64,000 nucleotides of DNA, taken from contig NW_024040707.1 in assembly GCF_014851395.1 (NCBI RefSeq), forward strand, positions 15,361,457 through 15,425,456, written 5' to 3'. The stretch's first letter is position 1, and each line of letters opens with the position of its first letter. The notes beneath the pieces were generated by a model. That model was not told the DNA's origin and searched no databases. It saw nothing but the letters and a program-made list of their open reading frames with translations. Both the position numbers and the translations under genes were made by a program. Positions 33,847 through 43,399 of the stretch are shown here, piece after piece. The DNA is from Micropterus salmoides. Lineage: Eukaryota > Chordata > Actinopteri > Centrarchiformes > Centrarchidae.

Positions 33847-34009
33847 ATTGACAACTTGTGAGTCGTCAAGCAGAAATGATGACAACACCTACTCAAAGTT
33901 CCAGTTTCCTAAACTTTGTGCCATGTCTGTATGAGACTCCCACCTGTCTTCAGTCATGTCTGGACCCAGTGGACTGTCTGGACGACAGTCTTGTGAGGCT
34001 CATTAGAGG

Positions 34010-34180
34010 TAAGCCGTTGTATAATTAAGGTGCACCGTACAAGCCAACAGCTTCATACATAGAAGAAACCAGCACACCGGAATATTGTTTTGCAGATCAC
34101 TTTTATTATTAATAGAGTATCAGGGCAACAAGTAGAAAATAATAATAATAATATTTCAGCACTAAGCCATCATCAGCATT
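34010..34180. other. Short spacer after exon-like segment A
   Basis: Contains an AAT/AATAAT run near 34137-34155 and otherwise nothing recognised. Confidence 0.4.
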
Positions 34181-34183
34181 TGT

Positions 34184-34740
34184 TTAAAGAGGTCATATTA
34201 TGCACGTTTACATGGTTTCAAGAAACACCATATTTTTTTGTCATACTGCATCATTGCTGCAGCTCCTCTTTTCGTTTTAGCTATGGAGTGATACATCTTG
34301 TCTCTAAATGATCTTTGTTGGGAGTTGTACATGCGCAGTAAACACGTCTTTGGTTCAACTGTATATCCCCTAACAGTTTAGATTTCACTCAGTAAAAAAC
34401 TTGGTAGCCTATTACGTTGCAAGTCGCGGACATGGTGGATATTTTACGAGCATGGTCTAAGTAAAGCAGTATGAACACAAAGTTCAAATGTTGGTTTTGG
34501 TTGTTTGGTAGGTTACATCATTAATAAGCCGGCATACAGCGCACCTGCTGCTAACGGATCACAGGTGGAAGAATACGGAAAAAAGAGGAGTTCTGTGTCT
34601 TTTGGGATTTGTGGGAAGTTTTAAAACATACTGCTGATGGAGAAAGTGATATTTCATTGAATTTACTCAAAAAAAATCTATTTTGGGAAAGTATTGTTAT
34701 TAGGGCATGAAATGACCTATAACAAGATATGAGATTTTAT
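34184..34740 (+). mobile_element. TTAA-type MITE, left part (family of 55421-57414)
   Basis: Starts TTTAAAGAGGTCATATTATG. It aligns with the 55421 element through TTTACATGGTTT, AAACACCATATTTTTT, CTGCAGCTCCTCTTTTC, TAGCTATGGAGTGATACATC and GATCTTTGTTGGGAGT. The terminal repeat at the other end was not found; similarity is lost after about 34340. Probably a piggyBac-like non-autonomous element. Confidence 0.7.
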
Positions 34741-34802
34741 TCATATTGCACAGCCCTAATTCCTAATCATGTTTACTTAATCATTGTAAAGTTTTACATG
34801 TA

Positions 34803-35642
34803 ATCTCTAGTAGGGCTGAACAATTTTGGAAAATAATCTAATTGCAGTTTTTTTTTTTAACAAGATTGCGGTTTAATATGTGATTAATTTTTAAACTCTG
34901 TACCTCCTGTATTATTCAAAATGGACAAGCAGTAAATCAGTGTATAGTATGACCAACACAATATTAGATAAATAGATTTAACATCCAGTGTTCTTTCTTG
35001 TGAGTCAGGCTTGTGTTATGATGAAATTAGGTGATGCATAAATTATTATTATAATGAGAAATGGTGGAGAAGACGTATCAAATTATAATAATATGAGAAA
35101 GATAATTTGAGAGTCAGGTCATGGCATAATATGATATTCAGTGTTAGTTGATATATCATCAGGTTGGCCTACCTGTAGACCACAAGAAAAAACACAGTTC
35201 ACTACAGTGTGCTGTACAGTAAGCGCTCAATAAAAAAACCCACAGTTCAACCAGCAATTAATGAGTCCTTAACTCAGTTCAAATCTCCTAGGAGTCCATC
35301 TTTCTGTATCCCAGTAAGCAAACAAAAAATACTCAATTTGAGGTTCAGTTCAAAAGTTGGCCAACGAAAATAAAACTAAGTGACGCCCCTCGTGTTTAAT
35401 AGACAAGCTCAGTAATTCACTAAAGTTTCTGTAGTGTCAGCTTCTGTCAAGGTTAAGGCCATTGTACAAAACAAGTCACGGTACAGGTTAACGTGTGAAG
35501 TTGATGCTTCGTCTGCAGACTGATTTACTCTTGGGTGTCATGTGACCAGAGTGTAATTGCAGCCTTGGCGATTAGAAAATCTCGTTTTATCACATCGGAA
35601 TAATATCGCAAATGCAATTAATCGTTCAGCCCTAATCTCTAT
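34803..35642. mobile_element. hAT transposon, TAGGGCTGAAC termini (copy 1)
   Basis: The flanks ATCTCTAG (34803-34810) and ATCTCTAT (35635-35642) agree at 7 of 8. The element (34811-35634, 824 bp) starts TAGGGCTGAACAATTTTGG and ends GCAATTAATCGTTCAGCCCTA. Eleven terminal bases are perfectly complementary. There is no transposase frame. A second element with the same termini starts 550 bp downstream. Confidence 0.9.
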
Positions 35643-35830
35643 TTAGGTGCCGGTTAGCTCACCTGGTAGAGCATGTGCACCATGTAGAAGGCTGAAGTCA
35701 GCAAAGGGCAGCAGCCTGGGTTCAGTTTCAGCCAGCTTCCCTTTGCTGCAGTCATCCTCTTTCTCCCACATTTCCAGTCTCTCTCGTTAGCTGGTCTGTG
35801 AAATAAAGGTATTGCAAAGGTATCTATGAA
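35643..35830 (+). mobile_element. tRNA-derived SINE
   Basis: The head has a tRNA-like A box, GGTTAGCTCACCTGGTAGAGC (35651-35671, allowing the usual T-G-G-T-A-G-A core), and a degraded B box, GGGTTCAGTTTC near 35720. The unrelated body ends in TGAAATAAAGGTATTGCAAA. The spacing between boxes is longer than in a tRNA, and no cloverleaf can be closed, so this is a SINE, not a tRNA gene. It abuts the right target duplication of the hAT element. Confidence 0.7.
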
Positions 35831-35834
35831 GAAC

Positions 35835-36170
35835 TTTGCATTCTTGTAAACACTGTTGTGCTCTAGTAAACTATTTGATCATAAACACATTGTAGAGCTA
35901 TAAATGGTGATGAAACAGCAACAAAAGTCAACAAATGTATTTAATGTTTTTCCAGCAACACTAAGTCAGAAAATAGAATAAGTAATTTCCCTAACATTTT
36001 TTTTACTTTTATGGACACATGTAATATGTTTTATGCTTTGTGTGTATATAATCCAATTAATCTTATTTGCATACTGTATAGACACCTTATTTTGAAAACC
36101 GGATGTTGTCACATGTGTATCCACACGCTAAATTCATCAAGCTGACCCAATTTGATAAATTATGTTGTAT
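35835..36170. other. Intergenic spacer
   Basis: AT-rich, nothing recognised. Confidence 0.4.
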
Positions 36171-36173
36171 GTG

Positions 36174-37051
36174 GTTCTCATTAGGGCTGAACAATTTGGG
36201 TAAAAAATGTAATTGCGATTTTTCTGCCAGATATTGCGATTACGATTTGACTAGCGATAATTTTTTAAAAAGTTTTTAGCTAAAGTTCAATATTCACTGC
36301 CGGTCTTTTTGACGGAAGCCGTGTCAAGCAGCACAGAGCAGATGAATTGGGCAGCAAGTCTGACACAGAACGGCAGAGAAAATCCTGTTGATTTTCAAAA
36401 TAAAATGCCCTTTGCAGAATTCGATCGTATATCAACAATAAACAGTTCAAACAGACAAAAAAGAAACAATTTAACTACGTAGCCTAATTAACCATGGTAG
36501 AAGCACAAAAAGTAAGGACAATTGAACAAATTATCAAAATCTGAACAAGTCAGCAAAAGCAGGCAGGCTAAACACTCTTATTCTGAAGTGCTCCATGTTT
36601 ATATGTAGCCTGCAGAGAGCTGTTATCCGTAGTTCAAGTACACAAAATGACAAATTAACATGTCAGTGACTTGTAGGTAAACGCTCCGCTGCTGAAACAC
36701 TTCAGTGTTAGTTGATGTTGGATAAAACTGCGACACAGTGTCTGTTCAGCTGGCGCCACTATCCTATTCCTCTAGTTTTGTTTGTTTCTGTAAAACATGC
36801 CCTGTGCCCGCTCTAATTAGTGAGTAGGACTGTAACAGGAGGCAGCACATGGCGCTAGTGATTGGCGAGCAGGTCTATCACACAAGGATGACAATGGAAT
36901 GAATTTGTAACTGCATGACTGTTTAAAACGGGTCAAATGTTCTGTATAATTAACCTACATTTTAATCGCCATCTTCACGATTAGCTAATCGTGTTCTTTC
37001 AAAACACAATTTCGATTTGAAAACGATTAATTGTTCAGCCCTAGTTCTCAT
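36174..37051. mobile_element. hAT transposon, TAGGGCTGAAC termini (copy 2)
   Basis: Perfect 8-base duplication GTTCTCAT at 36174-36181 and 37044-37051. The element (36182-37043, 862 bp) starts TAGGGCTGAACAATTTGGG and ends CGATTAATTGTTCAGCCCTA; fifteen terminal bases pair exactly. The subterminal parts are rich in GCGATTACGATTT-type words. The interior differs from copy 1 at 34811-35634 except near the ends. No transposase. Confidence 0.94.
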
Positions 37052-37059
37052 ATCGCGTA

Positions 37060-37700
37060 ACATGAAGACTGCACAGCCTCTCTTCAGGTCAGACTCTCCA
37101 ACATACTGCAATGATAGGATAAAATCGCTAACACTGCCTGTCAGCTCGCACTGGTCCATTTTAGTGGTTTTCCATAAAGGCTTGAATACGTATGCACGCC
37201 ACACGGGTGCAGCTAGCTTAATTGCCTTCTCACAAACGAGTGACAGAAAGAGACCGTTAAAACAGACCATTAATGTTACCGTAGTTACCTCAAAAGAAAA
37301 GTGGTTGTCTCAAGACAGATGCCAGTGTGTGTGAGCATGCAAGCTTACAGCAGCACGGAGCAGCGTCCACAAAACACAACGTTAGAGGTCTGTAATGTTA
37401 TTATGAGATGTGTGAAAATATTTTCGGTTCATTTTGAAACTCCGGCAGAACAAATTAGACTGTGGTCTTGTTAATTAATGGGAAACACGGGTGTATTACT
37501 TTGCAAGTCGACAGAGGTGAAACAAATGCTGCTGATGGCTTAGTGCAGAAATGTTTCTGTTTCGCCATGAGACTAATTTCTTAAACCTCGTAGACCTAGT
37601 GACCTGGCAAAACTATATTCCAGAGGGTTGGTTTCTTCCATTTAGAATTCATTGGGGCTATGTTTAACAAGAGACGGCTGTGAGATTCTTTATAGGCAGT
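37060..37700. other. Intergenic DNA with weak opposing frames
   Basis: Frames at 36962-37270 (minus) and 37017-37334 (plus) overlap and show no recognisable domain. The minus frame begins inside the sequence flanking the hAT element and probably reflects chance. Confidence 0.4.
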
Positions 37701-37759
37701 GCATAATGCTCAAGTACTGCATCAATCTAACTTTATTTGTTTCTGCTTTCTTGCTGCAG

Positions 37760-38115
37760 AGAGGATCATGCAAGTTAACAGATAACACCTGATGGACAAC
37801 ATGTGATTCCAACTTGTGACAATACACTTTGAATTTCCAGTTTCCTGACCATCATGTCCGTGTGAAACCCAATCCCACGTTGATGCCCTCTTCAGTCAAG
37901 TCTGGACTCAAGGACTCATTACCCTTGGTCAACTGGGGTCAAGTGGCACATTTTTATCCATCATATACTATATGGACACATGCTGTTTTCCCATCTCATC
38001 ACTGCTTTGTGAGTATGCTGACAAGTTACTGGATCAGTTCAATCTGTTTTTAGAGAATGTGTAAATTTAAAAACAGTTTCTTAAAGTGTATCAATAAAAG
38101 TCTGTACCTTGGTTT
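37760..38115 (+). other. Exon-like segment B, with acceptor and poly(A) signal
   Basis: A T/C-rich tract ending TTCTTGCTGCAG precedes AGAGGATCATGCAAGTTAAC at 37760, matching segment A at 29889. The similarity continues (TGATGGACAACATGTGA; TTTCCAGTTTCCTGACC; CCCTCTTCAGTCAAGTCTGG) and then diverges where segment A has its splice donor. Segment B runs on to AATAAA at 38093-38098. It looks like a terminal exon of a transcript. The 74-codon frame inside has no recognised domain. A related stretch occurs at about 48890-48990. Confidence 0.4.
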
Positions 38116-38229
38116 ACAACGGGCTTTAATTATTATGTACTTTGCTGTTTACCATAAGCAATTGAATATAATATCTATGGCAGCCAACTGTAATGCCTTA
38201 TGTATTGTACCATATTGTTTTACTTACTT

Positions 38230-38700
38230 TTTTTAATGAAGTTCTGGCAGTCCCTGCCAGTAATTTACTGTAAAGTTGAACTTATTGCAATAAATTCCGT
38301 AAACAGGTTTACAAGATATGTTTTTTTCATAGCAATTTACTGTAAACAAAGTTACAGTTATCAACTATAGAATTTACAGTTGCCAAAAAAGTATACCGTA
38401 ATGTGTTAAACATTGTCACCGTATTTTTTACGGTGAAGTTCTGGCAACCACAGCTGCCAGTAATTTACCGTAAAAATGAACTTATTACAATAAATACCGT
38501 AAACAGGTTTACATTTTCATTTTTTTTCTCATAGTAATTTACCGTAAACAAACAACAGTTATGAACTGTAATATTTACAGTTGCCAAAAAAGCATACTGT
38601 ATTGTATTATACATTGTCACTATATTTTTTACGGTGAAGTACTTGCAACCACAGCTGCCAGTATTTCACCGTAAAAACAACAGAATTCTTTTTACAGTGT
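38230..38700. repeat. Tandem array, about 2.3 units of 197-201 bp
   Basis: The block GAAGTTCTGGCA recurs at about 38238 and 38435, and as GAAGTACTTGCA at about 38636. Each is followed by CAGCTGCCAGTAATTTACCG-type sequence and AAACAGGTTTACA. The right edge is TTTTTACAGTGT, complementary to the ACACTGTAAAAA start of the 22.96-kb repeat. The two arrays may share a terminal repeat although their internal units differ. Confidence 0.8.
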
Positions 38701-38704
38701 ATAT

Positions 38705-39660
38705 TTCTAGTATTATCAATATTCTTTCTTTTCTTTGTTGAGTACATGTCTGCACTATAAATAGATCTAAAAAATAATATCTAAATCTAATATATTTTTT
38801 TATTATTATTATTTGGGGGGCCTTAGGACTATGTTAGGGTAGCTTCAGCCACCCTAAAATAGGCCTTACCCTGTCCGTGGCATGACTCATCTTCAATATG
38901 TTTAACCCGAGCAAATGCATTCTGCTACATTGCCTTTATTTGGTAGTGAGTTTGGATGGAATGGACACAGTGTACTGGAGAAGAGTTGTGCAGCGGCTTT
39001 CTCTCTCTATAGCTGCATACATTGCGGCTGATGTTACCCTGTGATGGTTAGGGTGTAGGTAAGGGGCTTCGAGAGCTGTCAATGCCATATAATACTAACA
39101 TCCTTAGCTAGCTTGCAAGGTACTTACACTTTAACTTAGCTAATGTTAGTAGTGTAGCGAACACGATGTAGCTAATGTTAACGTCACGTAACTTACCTAA
39201 CTTACGTAAATAAGGCAACCTACATAACTTCAATAAAAACAAAAATCAGTTTTGTTTGTTATTGTTTTTGTTGAATGAATGCCTGTCTCTTGTCTCCAGC
39301 TGATTCTCTAATTAGGGGTACATAGCATACCAACAAAAAGTGAACAATTCAGTGTGATTTTTTGCTAACTAATCTAGTTGTTTCCATAATATACCTCCTC
39401 TTTGTTCAAAATTCATTAGTTACCAAGCTTAAACTCGAATTACTTTTTAAATCTTTAAATGAAAATACACATTGGATTAATTATTTTATCAACTGTATAA
39501 CAGATATTCTGTGGGCTGCTATCATCAAGGATGAATAGTTTTTCCACATAAATACACTGAATTTCGAGTTATTCAATGTCCTTATGTAAGAATTCCCTTT
39601 CTGGAAATGTCCACCATCATTGATTATTACAGTTTAACGAAAAATTAAAAGATCTATGAC
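38705..39660. other. Intergenic DNA
   Basis: Contains scattered GCTAATGTTA/GTTAACGTCACGTAA words near 39130-39200 and no gene. Confidence 0.45.
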
Positions 39661-39669
39661 ACAAAAATC

Positions 39670-40840
39670 ACACGTAACACAGTTGACAAGAGTAACACGA
39701 TTGACAAAATGCATTTGGAGAAAAAGTTTTTATTTTATTTTGATGATACAAATTAAGTGTCAGATGCAATAATTGAACAGGTATCTAATTAACTTGCATG
39801 ACACAATGGAGAAAACAAATAGGTGGCACACTCAACAGCAGTGCTGGGATGATGGTGTTTGAAATCCAGAGGATCCTGGCATTAGTTCCTTGGTAGTCCA
39901 GCTGCTAGTGGATGAAGCCATGTTTACAGCCTCGTCTGCAGACCTGTTGGCTCTGTAGGTGAACTGTAGGGGGTCCAGCAGATGGATTGGGGACAACACA
40001 AGGCGCTCAAAAGACTACCACAGATTACCACAGAGGTCAGGGTGACGGGTCTGTAGTCATTTAGTCCTGTGGTCTAAACGGTTTTTGGGAACAGTGATGA
40101 TGGTGGAGGACTTAAGACATGTCTCCAGTGAGGTATTAACCTCTGTGAACACATCAGCTGATCGGTGCAGAGCTTCAGGGTAGATGGTGAGACAGATTCC
40201 AGTCCAGCTGCTTTGCAGTATCTGAACGGCAAGTATGTGTGTGCGTCCTGCACCTTGGCCTGCATTGGAATGTACACACCGATCTGAATGATGGAAGCAA
40301 GGGGAGAGTAAAACTGTTTACAGTTTATTAATAAATATTCCAAATCAGGTAGCGCTGTGCGGAGTCTGGCCGTCAAGAGACGCAGAAGCACGTTTACTTC
40401 TCCTCCAGCAATTCTCTGCGTGAACAACAGAGAGCGTACCCTTGGCCAGTAATGAAATTACTATGCAATTACACTTATTCAACAACACTCAGTATAAGAA
40501 TAAACTATGACAATAAACCCTGCCAACAATGTCAACCGTATTAATCCCTGTCAACTGTGTAACACTTGAAGGGTAACACAGTTGGCATTTCTTCCATTTT
40601 AGGCCCTTGTGCTAACTGTAGACCTTGAACATGACACCACATGATCTTGATCAACTCATGTTTTTATGTTTTCTCTACATTTTTAAAAATATAATATTTA
40701 AAGCAAGAACACAAGAGCATGCTGATTAAACGGTTGAGGAGAAGTACAGACTTACCAAACTGTATTTAAAATGCCCACCACTGAAGAAAGGTGCATCACG
40801 TGAGTTGGACATGTGACTTGGGTAACACAGTTGACAAAGA
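39670..40840. repeat. Recurring GTAACACAGTTGACA motifs in both orientations
   Basis: Copies or near-copies are at about 39674 (followed by GTAACACGATTGACA), 40541 (TGTCAACTGTGTAAC, inverted), 40567 (GGTAACACAGTTGGCA) and 40820 (GGTAACACAGTTGACA). They surround a LINE fragment. They probably mark an older, unrecognised repeat into which the LINE inserted. Confidence 0.55.
39840..40440 (-). pseudogene. Rex1/CR1-like LINE reverse transcriptase fragment
   Basis: Reading the minus strand in changing frames gives CKAAGLESVSPSTLKLCTDQ (pre-RT block), SSTIITVPKN, LQTRHPDLCGNL-type remains of the 'DYRPV.LTS' block, SFERLVLSPIHLLDPLQFTY and RANRSADEAVNMA. This is the same block order as in the 50-kb remnant. 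The catalytic palm is missing. The 117-codon frame at 40074-40427 covers only the first part. Confidence 0.75.
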
Positions 40841-40844
40841 TTTC

Positions 40845-41735
40845 TCGGATACAGACAACATGAAAGACATTTATGTAAATTAACTACCTTTCTCATGTTT
40901 TAATGATAATTTGAACAAATAATAGTGAAATAATATACAAATCAGATATACTTGTGTTCATTTGAAAGGCAAAACCTTGACATGTAGCAAATTGGACAGC
41001 ACAAAAACAGCAAATTCCAGTACAGCATTTGAATTTTCTCCTAAATAAATTATAGAAGTTAGATTTTTCTGCATGAAATTAAAGAAAAAAGTGCCCTAAT
41101 ATAAAAGTCATCATTTCTTATAGTGAATATTCAGTAAAAATGATAAAAACAACCCATGGACATGACATGTACCCTTAATTACTCACCACCACCTTATTGT
41201 CGGACTTTCTTCGTTATTTATATCCCATGGTGTTTTTCTCCAAAATAGCACGCAAAATGCAAAAAATGCATTGGAATATCACGCGAAATACCTTCAGAAA
41301 TCATTGTGTTGTTCATTCACCTTATGATATCAGGCTGGCTCACTCTACTGTGAGTGTGCGTGTGTGTGGATGTGTTAGTATGAGAAAAGAGAAAAGGCAC
41401 CTAAAGCAAGGTATACAGTATAAGGACCTAGTTGCCACGGCTAGACGCAGATTGTGGTAAAACACAATAACGGCGACTTTATCACGCAGGAACCGGCAGC
41501 AAACTTTCATTCGGCAATCGTGTTTCTGGACTTCAGTCTTCCCACACAAAGCAAATAAAGGCCCAGCAGAATGCTACCGATAAAAAATTAAACATGCTAA
41601 GCACAAAAACACATAGCAATAAATGGTACGTGGTGGTCTGTTATTTCTCACAGAAAATCACCACAATGAAGCTTAAGGTTACAAGAAAAAAGCAAAGGTT
41701 ATAATCCTAATCTCTGTTTAGACACAAGCCTCTTA
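40845..41735. other. Intergenic DNA
   Basis: AT-rich; no gene or repeat recognised. TG-rich run near 41350-41370. Confidence 0.45.
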
Positions 41736-42013
41736 CTAGAGCCCTCTACTGGACTCTATGGGTACAGTGGGTGGAGCCCGATGCCACAGCTCACCTCACT
41801 GACACGATCGGCCCCAGGTCACCAGCCACAGGCCCTAGGCTGCCTCCCCTCAGAAAGGTCACTAGACCGCTAGGGGTTTGGCATGACCAGATGGATCTGA
41901 TCCAGCCAGATCCAGCACCTGAACTGTCCTGACCCCTACAGGGGACATCACAGTCAGTGTAAGAATGTTTTCCCCGACAAGCGGTAGTCTATGGTAGACA
42001 CCAGTCTTCTTCC

Positions 42014-43030
42014 TCACAGATCCTGAGTCGCACCTGCGAGCACAGATCCTGAGAAGGAGCCCGACACATCCAAGAGGTAAAAACGCACAAATGGACATGG
42101 TGAAGACCACAATGCCGTTGTGCAAATCTCCTCGACGCTCACCCCGTTGAAGAGGGCCGTTGACACAGCCACACCTCGTGTGGAGTGAGGGTGGGTCTTT
42201 CCCCGCCTGCACGTAGGCCTGTGAGATACAGTCACAAAGCTATCTGGCTAGGCGCTTCTTGGATAGAGCTTTACTGATCGCACCGTCACCAAAGCAAACA
42301 AGCAGTTGATCAGTGCGTCGAATGGGGGCCGTGCGCTTCATATAATGTGTCAGGGCGCGCACAGGACACAACAGATGCAGCCTCGCCTCCCTAGGCCCAG
42401 GGTGGGGTGGAGGGTGGAAGGCATCCAAATGTATGGTCCTCGACCTGAACGAGCGTCTTATGTTCTTAGGAACAAAGGAGGGGTTCGGTCTTAACACTGC
42501 TGCACTGTGGTCACCACGAAGCAGCATGCAGCTGGGATGAACCGACAGGGCGCACAGCTCACTCACCCTCTTGGCAGAGGTGAGAGCCAGTAACAAGGCT
42601 GTCTTGAGAGATAGCATCTTCAAGGAGGACTGTTCCAGGGGCTCGTAGGGGTTTGACCTCAAAGCCTCTAGTACCAGTGGCAGGTCCCACTGGGGTGCAG
42701 AGACACGTAGCACCGGTCGTTGTCTCCTCACACCCTGCAGAAAACGCTTCACGAGGGGGTGGGTGAAGACAGGTCTGTCGCCAAACCCCTCATGACAAGA
42801 TGAGATAGCTGCCGCATACACCTTAATGGTTGAGTGTGACAGTCCCTTCTCCATTAGGCCCTGCAAGAAGGAAAGGATGGATCCCACTGAGCAGGTTATG
42901 GGATCCATTTCCTTCTCAATGCACCAGCGCTGAAAACCCAGCCACTTAGCTTTGTAGCAGGAAGTGGTGGAGCCTGCCCTCGCCGCCTGAATGGTATGTA
43001 CCACCTCTGCAGACAGCCCAGCCTGTCTCA
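42014..43030 (-). pseudogene. DIRS tyrosine recombinase
   Basis: From about 43000: RAGSTTSCYKAKWLGFQRWC, SILSFLQGLMEKGLSHSTIK, the core-binding region, then LKTALLLALTSAKRVSELCA with the first catalytic Arg in R-x-S-E-L. The frame ends at TAG (42240-42242). The second half, in another frame (42235-42014), has HPHSTRGVAVSTAL (His-x-x-Arg) and FVRFYLLDV with the nucleophilic Tyr. A nonsense codon and a frameshift near 42200 therefore separate the catalytic arginine from the H-R-Y residues. The enzyme would integrate the circular intermediate. Confidence 0.92.
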
Positions 43031-43399
43031 ACCTCTCCCTTTCAGGAGCCAAACCTGGAGAGGCTGGCCGAGCACCGGCAGCGTGCATATGGCGCCTGAC
43101 TCTTGTGACAGAGCCTCCCAGACCTGAGGCACAGGCCAGGGCTCCGTCACTGCCAGCTGCGTCACCTCTGTGTACCACCCCGCCGATCTGTGGCTGGGGG
43201 CTACCAGGATGACTGACAACCCTTCCTGTCTCACCCTCTCCAGCAGGGGGGGGGATGAGATGGAGTGGGGGGAAAGCATACAGCAGCCCTTTTGGCCATG
43301 GCGCGTGTGCAAACACGTCCACGCCCAAGGGCGGGCTGTCCTGTGGTAGGATCGAGAACCACCGTCTGGCAAACAGGTCCACCTGCGCCGTCCCGAAGC

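Larger units (their letters stand above)
29915..33848 (-). mobile_element. L2/Maui LINE, near-complete but 5'-truncated
   Basis: Reverse-strand element of about 3.9 kb. The 3' tail at 29915-29935 is a short AATTC repeat, followed by the TTATATAGCGCCAAATCACA end shared with the fragments at 841-1245 and 7287-7926. In 5' to 3' order it keeps the end of an esterase-like domain, endonuclease, linker, reverse transcriptase and a 1-kb 3' region. The truncation point is about 33848, inside the esterase-like domain. Stops and frameshifts break every domain junction. The flanks join to give a sequence resembling 37760-37900, confirming the insertion. Confidence 0.92.
29889..34008 (+). other. Exon-like segment A, split by an L2 insertion
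   Basis: A pyrimidine tract ending TTCTGGCTGCAG (a good splice acceptor) precedes AGAGGATGATGCTGGTCAAC at 29889. The L2 LINE occupies about 29915-33848. The segment resumes TGATTGACAACTTGTGAG and runs through TTCCAGTTTCCTAAAC to CTCATTAGAG, followed by GTAAGC, a splice donor (34009). The same acceptor and body occur at 37760. Frames are closed soon after the start in both, so an untranslated or non-coding exon, or repeat-derived sequence, is more likely than coding. Confidence 0.4.

Noticed and set aside
35645..35725. Possible functional tRNA gene
   Set aside because: A-box and B-box-like words are present, but their spacing is too long, no acceptor stem closes and the B box is degraded. A SINE head explains it.
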